A stretch of 64,000 nucleotides of DNA, taken from positions 186,001-250,000 of the forward strand of contig NZ_FOXX01000005.1 of NCBI RefSeq assembly GCF_900115845.1, read 5' to 3'. The translations under genes were made by a program, and so were the position numbers. The stretch comes from Priestia endophytica DSM 13796 (GTDB lineage: Bacteria > Bacillota > Bacilli > Bacillales > Bacillaceae_H). Position 1 is the stretch's first letter. The number at the start of each line of letters is the position of its first letter. Positions 25,997 to 34,765 of this stretch are shown here, one piece after another. The notes beneath the pieces are model-generated. The model had not been told where the DNA came from, ran no database searches, and saw nothing but the letters and a program-made list of their open reading frames with translations.

Positions 25997-27529
25997 ATGA
26001 ACGTACTTGCTTTTTCACTATTTTTAGCAATTGTAGCTCTTACACTTATTATTACGTATTATGCCTCAAAACGAACAAAAACAACCAGTGATTTTTATAC
26101 AGCAGACGGAAGTTTAACAGGGTGGCAAAATGGATTAGCTATTGCAGGAGATTATATGTCAGCAGCTTCGTTCTTGGGAATTGCTGGAATGATAGCGCTT
26201 TCGGGTTTTGATGGCTTCTTCTATAGTATTGGCTTTCTTGTTGCTTACCTTGTTGTTCTATACATTGTAGCAGAACCTCTAAGAAACCTTGGGAAATATA
26301 CAATGGCAGATATGATTGCTGCTCGTTTTAACGAAAAAAAGGTACGTGGAGTTGCTGCTTTAAACACAATTACAATCTCTATCTTTTATATGATTGCTCA
26401 GCTTGTAGGAGCTGGCGGTTTAATTAAACTTCTCCTTGGAATTGATTACGTATATTCTGTTCTTATTGTAGGGGTCCTCATGACCATTTATGTGGTATTT
26501 GGCGGAATGACTGCTACAAGCTGGGTTCAAATTACAAAAGCTGTTTTACTTATGATTGGAACGTTTATTATTTCTATTATTGTGTTTTCAAAATTTGATT
26601 TTAGCATTGCTAAGATGTTCAGTGAGATGAAAAGTGCTACACCGCTCGGAGAAAGCTTTCTTCATCCAGGTAATAAATTTACAAACCCTCTTGATATGAT
26701 TTCTCTTAACTTAGCTTTAGTACTTGGTACAGCAGGGCTTCCACATATTCTGATTCGCTTCTTTACTGTTAAGGATGCCATTACCGCTCGAAAATCAGTT
26801 GTTTACGCAACTTGGATTATTGGTATTTTCTATATTATGACGATTTTCTTAGGGTTTGGAGCTGCGGCATTTGTAGGATTTGATAATATTACAGCAGCAG
26901 ATGCGGCTGGGAATATGGCTGCTCCACTGCTAGCTCAAGTATTAGGAGGAGACTTTTTATTTGCTTTCGTTTCTGCTGTAGCTTTTGCGACGATTCTAGC
27001 AGTTGTTGCAGGGCTTGTTCTTTCAGCAGCTTCCGCTTTTGCACATGATTTTTATAGTCATATTGTAAGAAAAGGAAAAGCAACAGAAGGTGAACAAATT
27101 GTTGCTGCACGCTGGGCGTCAATTGGAGTTGCTGTCCTTTCTATCATATTAGCCCTATTCGCTCAAAAGCTTAATGTGGCGTTTCTTGTAGCTCTTGCTT
27201 TTGCTGTCGCAGCAAGTGCTAACTTGCCTATTATTTTATTTACGATTTTTTGGAAGCGCTTCAATACAACAGGTGCTGTAACAGGTATGCTTGTTGGATT
27301 AATTAGTTCTCTTGTTCTCGTCATTGCAGGACCTAACGTTTGGTCTCCTGAGGTTGGGGGAGCTATTCTCGTAGGAGATCCACTCTTTTCATTAGCAAAC
27401 CCTGGGATTGTGTCTATTCCACTGGGGTTCTTAGGTGCCTATCTTGGTACAATCTTCTCTAGTAAAAAAGCAGATCAGAAAAAATTTGATGAAATTCTGA
27501 TTAAAGCAAACACAGGAATGAAAAACTAA
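25997..27529 (+). CDS. Sodium:solute symporter, acetate/monocarboxylate (ActP/YwcA) type
   Basis: 510 residues, about 13 membrane segments, SSS family. It begins with a membrane helix followed by YASKRTKTTSDFYTADGSL, then GDYMSAASFLGIAG, and GLPHILIRFFTVKD, all hallmarks of the ActP subgroup that imports acetate, propionate or pyruvate with sodium. Terminator follows. A MalKR-like carboxylate-sensing two-component pair is encoded immediately downstream, which fits regulation by an organic acid. The exact substrate is uncertain. Confidence 0.87.
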   Translation: MNVLAFSLFLAIVALTLIITYYASKRTKTTSDFYTADGSLTGWQNGLAIAGDYMSAASFLGIAGMIALSGFDGFFYSIGFLVAYLVVLYIVAEPLRNLGKYTMADMIAARFNEKKVRGVAALNTITISIFYMIAQLVGAGGLIKLLLGIDYVYSVLIVGVLMTIYVVFGGMTATSWVQITKAVLLMIGTFIISIIVFSKFDFSIAKMFSEMKSATPLGESFLHPGNKFTNPLDMISLNLALVLGTAGLPHILIRFFTVKDAITARKSVVYATWIIGIFYIMTIFLGFGAAAFVGFDNITAADAAGNMAAPLLAQVLGGDFLFAFVSAVAFATILAVVAGLVLSAASAFAHDFYSHIVRKGKATEGEQIVAARWASIGVAVLSIILALFAQKLNVAFLVALAFAVAASANLPIILFTIFWKRFNTTGAVTGMLVGLISSLVLVIAGPNVWSPEVGGAILVGDPLFSLANPGIVSIPLGFLGAYLGTIFSSKKADQKKFDEILIKANTGMKN

Positions 27530-27534
27530 GAAAG

Positions 27535-27564
27535 AAAGACTGCCTTGTTTGGCAGTCTTTTTTA
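27535..27564 (+). terminator. Intrinsic terminator after the symporter
   Basis: AAAGACTGCC and GGCAGTCTTT around TTGTTT, then T's. Confidence 0.85.
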
Positions 27565-27699
27565 TATATTAAAACGATGCGCTTTCTTAACGGAGGAGAA
27601 TAGAAATTCCTGCTAAACGTTTTCTTTTAAGATCAAAATAGTGATAGAATATAGTGTGATTAAAACAGCCCAATTGACAAGAGGCGGGGGTGAAGGTCG

Positions 27700-29301
27700 A
27701 TGTTCAAGCATCGCCTGAAGTTAAGCTCTAGTATTATCATCTTTGTGTGTGTTGTTGTTATTTTGTCCTTATTTTTAACAGATACTTTAATTAGTCGAAC
27801 CATTACGAAAACGATTCGAACAGATCAAGAAGAAAAAGCAATGAACGTAGCCCGAACTGTTGCGCTTTCTCCTGTTATTCGAGAAGGGCTCTTACATAAA
27901 GAAGAAAGCAAGGAGATTCAGGAGTATACAAAAGATATTCAAAAAGCTACAAAAGTGGAATTTGTCGTTGTTATTGATATGAAAGGCATTCGTAAATCAC
28001 ATCCAAATCCAAAAAACATTGGCAAGAAGTTTTCAGGAGGAGATGAAAAGGAAGTTTTAAAAGGGAAAGAAACCATCTCTATTTCAGAAGGAACACTTGG
28101 CATGTCTTCCCGCTCTTTCACACCTGTAAGGGATGAGAATGGAAAGCAAATTGGGGCTGTTGCGGTAGGCACTTCTCTGAATAAGATTGAACAAGCTTTG
28201 CAAAAAGCTCATGATAGCATTTTAGTCGGGTCTATTGTTGGTCTTATCATTGGAGTTCTTGGCGCCATTCTACTTGCTCGTTATATTAAAAAGACTCTTT
28301 TTGGGCTTGAACCATATGCAATTGCTAAAATATTGGAAGAGCGAAATACAATGCTTCAGTCTGCTCATGAAGGCATTATTGCCGTTGACCGAGATGGTAA
28401 GATTACGCTTGTTAACCGCTCTGCTCTGCGTCTTTTTCAAAGAGCAGGCTTATCAAATGAGCCAATTGGGAAGGCTGTAGACGAGTATCTGCCAGTATCA
28501 AAACTAAGCACCATTTTGAAGGAAAGACAGGTTCAGTTAGATGAAGAGATTAATATTAACGGGGTTTCAATGCTTGTGAACCGAGTTCCGCTTATTTTGG
28601 AAGATAAAGTTGTTGGAGCTATCTCAACACTTCGTGATAAGACAGAAGTGAATCAGCTAGCAGAGCAGTTAACAGGAGTACGACTTTATGCAGAAGCATT
28701 GAGAGCACAATCACATGAGTTTAAAAATAAACTTCACGTAATTTTAGGGATGACCCAAATGGGATATTATGATGAGCTGTCTGATTACATTAACCAGCTT
28801 GTAAATCATCAAAATCAAGAAGTTGGGCTTGTGATGAAACATATTAAGAGCCCTGCGCTTGCAGGGTTTATTATTGGAAAATTAAGCTATGCAAGAGAAG
28901 AAAGAACGAGCTTGCAGATTGATAGTGAAACACCTATCCCTGAACCTAAATCACCAGAAGTAACTCACGAGCTTATTACCATCATCGGAAACTTAATTGA
29001 TAATGCAATTGATGCTGTAGCAAAAGGGGAAAGAAAAGAAGTTACGGTTAATTTACATTATAAAAACAATCGTCTAACGATTGAAGTAAATGATACAGGG
29101 GCTGGCATTTCAGAAGAAGTGCAGAAAAATTTATTTGTTAAAGGCTTCTCCACAAAAGGAGACAATAGAGGAATAGGACTTTATTTGGTAGAGAGAAGTG
29201 TAAGAGAGCTTGGTGGCTATATTGACGTAGAGTCAACGCCTAGCGAAGGAACAACGTTTGTTGTAGAACTATTTTATGAACCTAGAGGTGAAGAAGCGTG
29301 A
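27700..29301 (+). CDS. malK: CitA/DcuS-family sensor kinase, MalK-like
   Basis: 533 residues. Membrane helix about 10-32, periplasmic-type PAS/Cache domain about 38-172, second helix about 175-197, cytoplasmic PAS about 212-320, then the unusual phospho-acceptor segment LRAQSHEFKNKLHVILGM with His339, and HATPase_c (N-box NLIDNAIDAV, G-box DTGAGI). This layout senses C4 or tricarboxylates from outside. Length matches what I recall of B. subtilis MalK (YufL), which responds to malate; CitS and DctS are close alternatives. Overlaps the regulator gene by four bases. Confidence 0.72.
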   Translation: MFKHRLKLSSSIIIFVCVVVILSLFLTDTLISRTITKTIRTDQEEKAMNVARTVALSPVIREGLLHKEESKEIQEYTKDIQKATKVEFVVVIDMKGIRKSHPNPKNIGKKFSGGDEKEVLKGKETISISEGTLGMSSRSFTPVRDENGKQIGAVAVGTSLNKIEQALQKAHDSILVGSIVGLIIGVLGAILLARYIKKTLFGLEPYAIAKILEERNTMLQSAHEGIIAVDRDGKITLVNRSALRLFQRAGLSNEPIGKAVDEYLPVSKLSTILKERQVQLDEEININGVSMLVNRVPLILEDKVVGAISTLRDKTEVNQLAEQLTGVRLYAEALRAQSHEFKNKLHVILGMTQMGYYDELSDYINQLVNHQNQEVGLVMKHIKSPALAGFIIGKLSYAREERTSLQIDSETPIPEPKSPEVTHELITIIGNLIDNAIDAVAKGERKEVTVNLHYKNNRLTIEVNDTGAGISEEVQKNLFVKGFSTKGDNRGIGLYLVERSVRELGGYIDVESTPSEGTTFVVELFYEPRGEEA

Positions 29302-30005
29302 TTAGAGTCTTGATTGTTGAAGATGATCCAATGGTAGCTGAATTTAATAAACGCTACCTTGAAGAAATAGAAGGATTTGAGCTTGCTGGGGTAGCTTATT
29401 CTGTCGATGAGGCGCTCGGGAAATTGCAAGACACAGTTGTTGATTTGATACTTTTAGACGTTTTTATGCCTGAACGTACGGGCCTAGAGCTGTTGGATGA
29501 AATTCGTAACCAGCATAAGAAAATTGATGTTATCTTAATTACGGCAGCTTCTGAAGTGGACAAAGTCCAAACAGCATTGCGTTATGGAGCTGTAGATTAT
29601 TTAATTAAACCATTTGAATTTGATCGTTTTAATCGTGCACTTGTATCATATCGGGAGAAACGAGCATTTTTTGACATGCAAACAAATGTTAAGCAAGAAG
29701 ATTTGGATCAAAATATCCTAAATAGAACACAAAAAACAGTTTCGGAATCATTGCCAAAAGGATTAACTAAAAGCACTCTTAAAATTTTACTAGCAGCGAT
29801 CGAAAATATGGACAAAGATCCATTTTCAACAGACGATGTTGCCGAAGATGTAGGAATTTCAAGAGTATCTGTTCGGAAATATTTACGCTTTTTAACAGAC
29901 ATTCATGTATTAGAGGAAAAGATGACATATGGTACAGTAGGAAGACCTGTTTATCTTTATCACTTTAATGAAAAGAATCGTTCACTTGTTAAGAACTATT
30001 TATAA
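29298..30005 (+). CDS. malR: CitB/DcuR-family response regulator, MalR-like
   Basis: 235 residues. Receiver domain with Glu8, Asp9, Asp10 and phospho-acceptor Asp54 (ILLDVFMP), Lys in LIKPFEFDRF, and a C-terminal helix-turn-helix of the DcuR type (VAEDVGISRVSVRKYLRFL, about residues 180-198). Partner of the kinase just upstream. By family it would activate carboxylate transporter genes, here perhaps the symporter at 25997 or mleN-mleA, but no binding site could be assigned. Confidence 0.75.
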   Translation: MIRVLIVEDDPMVAEFNKRYLEEIEGFELAGVAYSVDEALGKLQDTVVDLILLDVFMPERTGLELLDEIRNQHKKIDVILITAASEVDKVQTALRYGAVDYLIKPFEFDRFNRALVSYREKRAFFDMQTNVKQEDLDQNILNRTQKTVSESLPKGLTKSTLKILLAAIENMDKDPFSTDDVAEDVGISRVSVRKYLRFLTDIHVLEEKMTYGTVGRPVYLYHFNEKNRSLVKNYL

Positions 30006-30022
30006 TAGTAGGCTAACGACGT

Positions 30023-30041
30023 TTAAACAAACGTTTGATTA
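30023..30041. repeat. Copy 1 of the palindromic repeat TTAAACAAACGTTTGATTA
   Basis: Near-palindrome lying between the malR stop and its terminator; an identical 19-mer is at 53892-53910. See findings. Confidence 0.5.
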
Positions 30042-30043
30042 GG

Positions 30044-30087
30044 CCCAAAAAGAGGGTTCTCCGCTAAGGGGAATCCTCTTTTTTTGG
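30044..30087 (+). terminator. Intrinsic terminator after malR
   Basis: CAAAAAGAGGGTTCTCC and GGGGAATCCTCTTTTTTTG around a short loop. Confidence 0.8.
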
Positions 30088-30104
30088 TGGACTGATATAA
30101 AAAT

Positions 30105-30118
30105 AAGACTAGAGTCTT
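30105..30118 (+). promoter_or_regulatory. Candidate LiaR box
   Basis: AAGACT-AG-AGTCTT, a perfect inverted repeat centred about 66 bases before the predicted liaI transcription start, the position at which LiaR acts in B. subtilis. A further CTAAGAC half-site is at about 30135. Confidence 0.6.
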
Positions 30119-30142
30119 AGCACAAAATGCACCGCTAAGACG

Positions 30143-30171
30143 TTATGAGAACAATGAAAATTACCTATAGT
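30143..30171 (+). promoter_or_regulatory. liaI promoter
   Basis: TTATGA at 30143-30148, 17-base spacer, TATAGT at 30166-30171, 34 bases before the TTG start of liaI. It overlaps the upstream in-frame ATG at 30145, which argues against that ATG. Confidence 0.6.
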
Positions 30172-30204
30172 AAAAGTAACGAAACGAAAGGAGGGGACAA
30201 AACA

Positions 30205-30600
30205 TTGAATGTAAAAGCATTGCTTGGAATTGTCTTCGTACTTATTGGAGGAAGCATTTTGCTAGGGAACGGCTTTTTAGGAGGGATTCTATCATTCCTT
30301 GTAGCATGCGTCCTTTTATACTATGGATGGCTAACGGTAAATAAAGGGGATTCAAAAGGAAAAAAAGTATTAGGCATCATTGCTATTTTCTTTGGAATCA
30401 TCTTAATTGCAAACGCAGTACCGTTTCTGGCGGGAGTCGCTTTCGCTGCTTTCTTTATCTATGTTGGCTGGAAGATGTTAACAAGCCAAAAAGAAGCTTC
30501 ATCAGAAGAATATCATTACAGTAGCCCAGTTGTTTCAGACCCTGTAACCAAAAGTTCATTTGATACAGAATGGGAAGATTTTTTAAAAAAAGATAAATAA
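30205..30600 (+). CDS. liaI: LiaI, membrane anchor of LiaH
   Basis: 131 residues with a TTG start placed eight bases after AAAGGAGGGG; the ATG 60 bases upstream lies in the promoter. Four short hydrophobic segments cover about residues 5-90, then a polar tail ending FDTEWEDFLKKDK, as in B. subtilis LiaI. LiaI recruits LiaH to the membrane under cell-envelope stress (bacitracin, nisin, daptomycin). First and strongly induced gene of the lia operon. Confidence 0.9.
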   Translation: MNVKALLGIVFVLIGGSILLGNGFLGGILSFLVACVLLYYGWLTVNKGDSKGKKVLGIIAIFFGIILIANAVPFLAGVAFAAFFIYVGWKMLTSQKEASSEEYHYSSPVVSDPVTKSSFDTEWEDFLKKDK

Positions 30601-30627
30601 TTTAAAACCCCTGAGGAGGAAATAAAG

Positions 30628-31284
30628 ATGGTATTAAGAAGAATTAGAAATATGGTTGTTGCAACAGTAAACGATAACTTAGACAAGATGGAAAATCCGC
30701 TTGTGATGATTAATCAATATTTACGCGATATGGAAGAAGAGCTTTCAAAAGCAAGGCATGCTGTTGCTCAGCAAGAAGCTATTAAAGCAGATTTTGAACG
30801 TCGTTTAACATACTCTCAAAAAATGAAAAAGAAACGCTATGATCAAGCTCAGATTGCTGTTAATTCTGGTGAGGAAGATTTAGCCCGAAAAGCACTCATG
30901 GAGATGAAACAACATGAAGAAAAAGTGTTACAATACGAAGAGATATATGAGCAATCTGTAGCACAGCTTGTTGAATTAAAAGAACAATTAGGAAAATTAG
31001 AAGAAAGAATTCAAGCTTTAAGAGATAAGAGACATACGCTTGTTGCACGTGCAAACGTTGTAAAAGCAAAAGAACATATGAACGCATCTATTAATCGAAT
31101 TGATTCAAATAGTTCATACAGAGAATTTCAGCGTCTTGAAGCACGTATTATGGACATGGAAACAAAAGCAAACGTATATACTGCCTACAACTTTGATGGG
31201 GAACAAACAGCATTTACAAAGCTTGAGCATGAGGAAGATGTAGAAAAAGAGCTCCAAAAATTGAAAGAAGTACAAAAGGCTTAA
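30628..31284 (+). CDS. liaH: LiaH, phage-shock (PspA/IM30) protein
   Basis: 218 residues, almost entirely alpha-helical coiled coil. It begins VLRRIRNMVVATVNDNLDKMENP, the membrane-binding amphipathic helix of PspA proteins, with conserved MINQYLRDME following. It oligomerises into large rings that protect the membrane. Strong RBS (TGAGGAGGAAAT). Paired with liaI and separated from liaG by a hairpin. Confidence 0.95.
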   Translation: MVLRRIRNMVVATVNDNLDKMENPLVMINQYLRDMEEELSKARHAVAQQEAIKADFERRLTYSQKMKKKRYDQAQIAVNSGEEDLARKALMEMKQHEEKVLQYEEIYEQSVAQLVELKEQLGKLEERIQALRDKRHTLVARANVVKAKEHMNASINRIDSNSSYREFQRLEARIMDMETKANVYTAYNFDGEQTAFTKLEHEEDVEKELQKLKEVQKA

Positions 31285-31302
31285 CTATGAAAAGTAAACA
31301 AA

Positions 31303-31338
31303 CCATCGGTGTTCTTTTCACACCGATGGGAATTTTAC
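31303..31338 (+). terminator. Leaky hairpin between liaH and liaG
   Basis: CCATCGGTG and CACCGATGG around nine bases, followed by AATTTTACTTT; outer AAAGTAAA and TTTACTTT can extend it. It probably makes the short liaIH message dominate over the full-length operon transcript. Confidence 0.65.
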
Positions 31339-31360
31339 TTTAGGCTAAGGAGAAACGAAT

Positions 31361-32224
31361 ATGAAAAAATTAATAGGGCTTTTATTTGTTATTATAGGAA
31401 TAACTGTGTTGTCTAGTGTTCTTATTGGTCAAAGTTCTTTTGCATTTGGAGACAAGAGAACAAAAAGTGAGACGTTTGCAGAAGATGAGATTCATAATAT
31501 CAAGTTAAATATTAAAAGTGCTGATGTTAACTTTATTGCAAAAGACCGTCAAGATATTAAAGTTATCATAGAAGATAAGCGGGCATTTAAAAAGAGCATA
31601 AGCCTGAATCAAGTTGGAGATGTGTTAAATATTAAACAAAAAGGTGCTACGTTTAATATGTTTCAATCCACACAGGTTACAATAGAGGTACCAAGTAGCT
31701 ATGAAAGAGATGTAAATGTTGCATCAAGCTCTGGTAATATTGTGATTAAGAATAATGGAGAGAAACCGCTGAAATTAGACCGTCTTACGGTTCAAGCTAC
31801 ATCAGGAGATACACAGTTTTTTGATGTAGATGCCAAACAGCTTCATATTGAAAAGTCTTCTGGAAATGTGAAGGGTGAAAATCTTAGTACAGAGACCACA
31901 TTTGCTCATTTAACATCAGGAAATCTAACGCTTAACGGGTTTGAAGGAGAAATTGATGCAAAAGCAACATCAGGCGATATTTCCATCGTAATGGATGAGG
32001 TTAAAGGTAACGGAAATGTGAAAGCAACGTCAGGCGATATTAACGTCAAACTTCCCCATAAGAGCAATACGCACCTCAAAGCCCATGTTTCCTCAGGCGA
32101 TATTAACGTAGATCAAAGATTTAAAGTGAAAACACAAATGGAAGAAGACTTAGAGGCTAAAGAAGGAAATGGAAAATATGCTTTCAACATCAAGGCTACA
32201 AGCGGTGATATTGATATTCAATAA
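31361..32224 (+). CDS. liaG: LiaG, DUF4097 protein
   Basis: 287 residues. An N-terminal membrane segment (about 3-26, signal-anchor type) and then a DUF4097 right-handed repeat domain in which the phrase ATSGDI or SSGDI recurs about every 20-25 residues (near 160-285). Extracytoplasmic, function unknown in B. subtilis too. Third gene of lia; its stop is next to the liaF leader. Confidence 0.88.
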   Translation: MKKLIGLLFVIIGITVLSSVLIGQSSFAFGDKRTKSETFAEDEIHNIKLNIKSADVNFIAKDRQDIKVIIEDKRAFKKSISLNQVGDVLNIKQKGATFNMFQSTQVTIEVPSSYERDVNVASSSGNIVIKNNGEKPLKLDRLTVQATSGDTQFFDVDAKQLHIEKSSGNVKGENLSTETTFAHLTSGNLTLNGFEGEIDAKATSGDISIVMDEVKGNGNVKATSGDINVKLPHKSNTHLKAHVSSGDINVDQRFKVKTQMEEDLEAKEGNGKYAFNIKATSGDIDIQ

Positions 32225-32244
32225 TGAGAAAAGGAGGGGAGGAT

Positions 32245-33021
32245 GTGCGCCTGCCTAAAAACAAACTACTCGGACTTCTAATTGTTTTTACCGGAATTAG
32301 TATTTTACTCAACATTGTTCATTTAGCTGGTCTATTAGCAGGTCCTCTCTTTTTATTTATGGTTGGCGCCTTCTTATTACGATACAGCAATCGAATCATT
32401 GGCATAGGATTCTTAGGTCTTTCAGCAGTTGTTGCTTTTCAAAATATTTTCAGCATAAACCTAGCAGGCTTAGCAGTTGCAGCAGCTTTTATATATGTTG
32501 GCTATCGTCTTCTTTCAGGGAAGAAGATGTGGAAAACACGAGAAAAGCAGGAGAATCGTAAAAAGAAAGGTTTCTTTTCCAAGAAGGGCAAGGAACCTAT
32601 TTCATTTCAAAAAGAGGAACAAGTATACAAAGAAGATATCCACGTGCGAGGAATCCCATACCAAAATTCGCTTCTTGGTGATTTTCGTTTGATTAATCAT
32701 CAGTTTGATTTAAAAGATTTAAATCTCTCTCACCTTATTGGAGATGTGAAAATTGATTTATCTAAAGCAATTGTTCCAGTGGGTGAAAATGCCATCGTTA
32801 TTAGCGGACTTATTGGAGATGTTGATATTTATGTACCGTATGATTTGGAAGTTTCGGTAACAACAACAAATCTGTTTGGGAAAACAAAAGTTTTTCACTA
32901 TGAACAAAGCGGATTCAATCGACAAGCCTCTATTGCTACAAACGGATATGAAGGGGCTGATGCAAAAGTGAAGATTGCTATTACAACACTTATTGGGGAT
33001 ATTGATGTGAGGCATTTATGA
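32245..33021 (+). CDS. liaF: LiaF, inhibitor of LiaRS signalling
   Basis: 258 residues. Three to four membrane segments in the first 95 residues, a very basic linker (KTREKQENRKKKG), and a C-terminal DUF2154-like beta domain with DLKDLNLSHLIGDVKIDLSKA. LiaF holds LiaS in its phosphatase state in the absence of stress. GTG at 32245 is preferred because AAAGGAGGGG lies just before it; the ATG at 32224 has no ribosome binding site and overlaps the liaG stop. Overlaps liaS by four bases. Confidence 0.88.
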   Translation: MRLPKNKLLGLLIVFTGISILLNIVHLAGLLAGPLFLFMVGAFLLRYSNRIIGIGFLGLSAVVAFQNIFSINLAGLAVAAAFIYVGYRLLSGKKMWKTREKQENRKKKGFFSKKGKEPISFQKEEQVYKEDIHVRGIPYQNSLLGDFRLINHQFDLKDLNLSHLIGDVKIDLSKAIVPVGENAIVISGLIGDVDIYVPYDLEVSVTTTNLFGKTKVFHYEQSGFNRQASIATNGYEGADAKVKIAITTLIGDIDVRHL

Positions 33022-34070
33022 AAAGGAAACGATTAAATATTCAGTGGCGCTTTATTAATATTTTCGTAGCCATGAACATTATTACTCTTCTTTTTGTTTT
33101 AACAATTGTAATGTCTTATTTCAAACTTAATCCCCTCGATTTTTTGAGCTTGAATTGGTTTAATATCCCCTTTATTTTCTTTCTTCTCTTTGCTGTGATC
33201 GGAATTGGAGTTGTAGCAGGCTATTCATATGGAAATCCTCTTAAAGAACGGCTGGAGGTCTTATTTGAATCTATTTTACGCTATGAAAAAGGAAACTTTT
33301 CTTATAGATTATCCAACCTTGGGGAAGATGAGGTTGGTTTAATTGGAGAACAGCTTAATCAGATGGCTAGTCAAATTGAAAAGCAAGTAGCTTCTCTTCA
33401 AAAACTTTCAGCAGAGAAAGTAGAGTGGCGTGATCAGCTAAGACGTTCAGCAGTTGTTGAAGAGCGTCAGCGTTTGGCACGAGAGCTTCATGACGCAGTA
33501 AGTCAGCAACTTTTTGCTATCTCAATGATGTCTTCTGCTGTAAAGGAAATGACGCAGCAGGACAGCAAGCATTTAAAACAACTTACGTTAATCGAGAAAA
33601 TGGCAGGAGATGCTCAGAATGAAATGAGAGCCCTTTTATTACATTTGCGTCCAGCAACGCTTGAAAATAAATCGCTCAATGAAGGACTACAGGAACTTTT
33701 GCAAGAATTAAATAGCAAACAAACAATGGACATTCATTGGGATTTTGAAGATATTCTCCTTTCAAAAGGCATTGAAGATCACTTGTTTCGGATTGTACAA
33801 GAAGCTCTTTCAAACGTCTTTAGACATTCAAAGGCAAGCGCTGTAGTTGTGAAGCTTCATAAAGTACATAATGGAGTATATTTAAAGATTATTGATAATG
33901 GTGTAGGGTTTGTTCAGGGAGATACAAAAGCTTCTTCATACGGTTTGCAGTCTATTACAGAACGAGCCAGTGAGGTGGGAGGAGTAGCCGAGATTATATC
34001 GCTTCCTGATAAAGGAACACAAATAACCGTAAAAATACCGATTGTAGATGAGAGTAAGGAGAGAGAATAA
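33018..34070 (+). CDS. liaS: LiaS, envelope-stress sensor kinase
   Basis: 350 residues. Two membrane helices (about 12-34 and 49-71) with a very short extracellular loop, the intramembrane-sensing layout, then HAMP (about 72-125), HisKA_3 with His158 in RLARELHDAVSQQ, and HATPase (EALSNVFRHS, DNGVGF). His158 is the same position as in B. subtilis. Controlled by LiaF, it phosphorylates LiaR. Confidence 0.94.
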   Translation: MKRKRLNIQWRFINIFVAMNIITLLFVLTIVMSYFKLNPLDFLSLNWFNIPFIFFLLFAVIGIGVVAGYSYGNPLKERLEVLFESILRYEKGNFSYRLSNLGEDEVGLIGEQLNQMASQIEKQVASLQKLSAEKVEWRDQLRRSAVVEERQRLARELHDAVSQQLFAISMMSSAVKEMTQQDSKHLKQLTLIEKMAGDAQNEMRALLLHLRPATLENKSLNEGLQELLQELNSKQTMDIHWDFEDILLSKGIEDHLFRIVQEALSNVFRHSKASAVVVKLHKVHNGVYLKIIDNGVGFVQGDTKASSYGLQSITERASEVGGVAEIISLPDKGTQITVKIPIVDESKERE

Positions 34071-34702
34071 TGATTCGGGTACTGCTAGTAGACGACCATG
34101 AAATGGTTAGACTTGGAATGGCTGCTTATTTAGAAGCACAGCCTGATATTGAAGTTGTTGGGGAAGCATCAAACGGGGAGGAAGGAATTCAGCTTGCTTT
34201 AGAGCATAAACCAGACGTTATCTTAATGGATCTTGTGATGGAAGGAATGGATGGTGTTGAAGCAACAAAACGAATCTGTTCATCTATGGCAGATGCTAAA
34301 GTTATCGTTCTAACAAGCTTTATTGATGATGACAAAGTGTATCCTGTTATTGAAGCTGGGGCATTAAGCTATTTGCTTAAAACCTCGAAAGCTCATGAAA
34401 TTGCTTCTGCGATTAGAGCTGCTGCTAAAGGTGAGTCGGTCCTTGAAGCAAAGGTAACAGGAAAAGTGCTATCAAGAATGCGAACGCCTTCACAGTCTTT
34501 TCCACACGATCTTTTAACAGCGCGCGAGCTGGAAATTCTTCGTCTTATTGCAGAAGGAAAAACAAACGGAGAGATTGCGGAAGCTCTCTTTATTGCTGTG
34601 AAGACAGTTAAAACTCATACAACAAATATATTTTCAAAACTAGAAGTAGAAGATCGGACACAAGCAGCCATTTATGCTCACCGAAACAAACTTGTGGACT
34701 AG
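34070..34702 (+). CDS. liaR: LiaR, response regulator
   Basis: 210 residues, NarL/FixJ type. Receiver with Asp8, Asp9 and phospho-acceptor Asp54 (ILMDLVME), LuxR HTH beginning LTARELEILRLIAEGK. Activates liaIH through the AAGACT-AG-AGTCTT site at 30105. One-base overlap with liaS (TAATG). Confidence 0.94.
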   Translation: MIRVLLVDDHEMVRLGMAAYLEAQPDIEVVGEASNGEEGIQLALEHKPDVILMDLVMEGMDGVEATKRICSSMADAKVIVLTSFIDDDKVYPVIEAGALSYLLKTSKAHEIASAIRAAAKGESVLEAKVTGKVLSRMRTPSQSFPHDLLTARELEILRLIAEGKTNGEIAEALFIAVKTVKTHTTNIFSKLEVEDRTQAAIYAHRNKLVD

Positions 34703-34765
34703 TTGGATTTATGCATAAGAGTATTCTCCTATGCTTTTTTGCTTTATAAAAGAAGGAGGGAAGAG

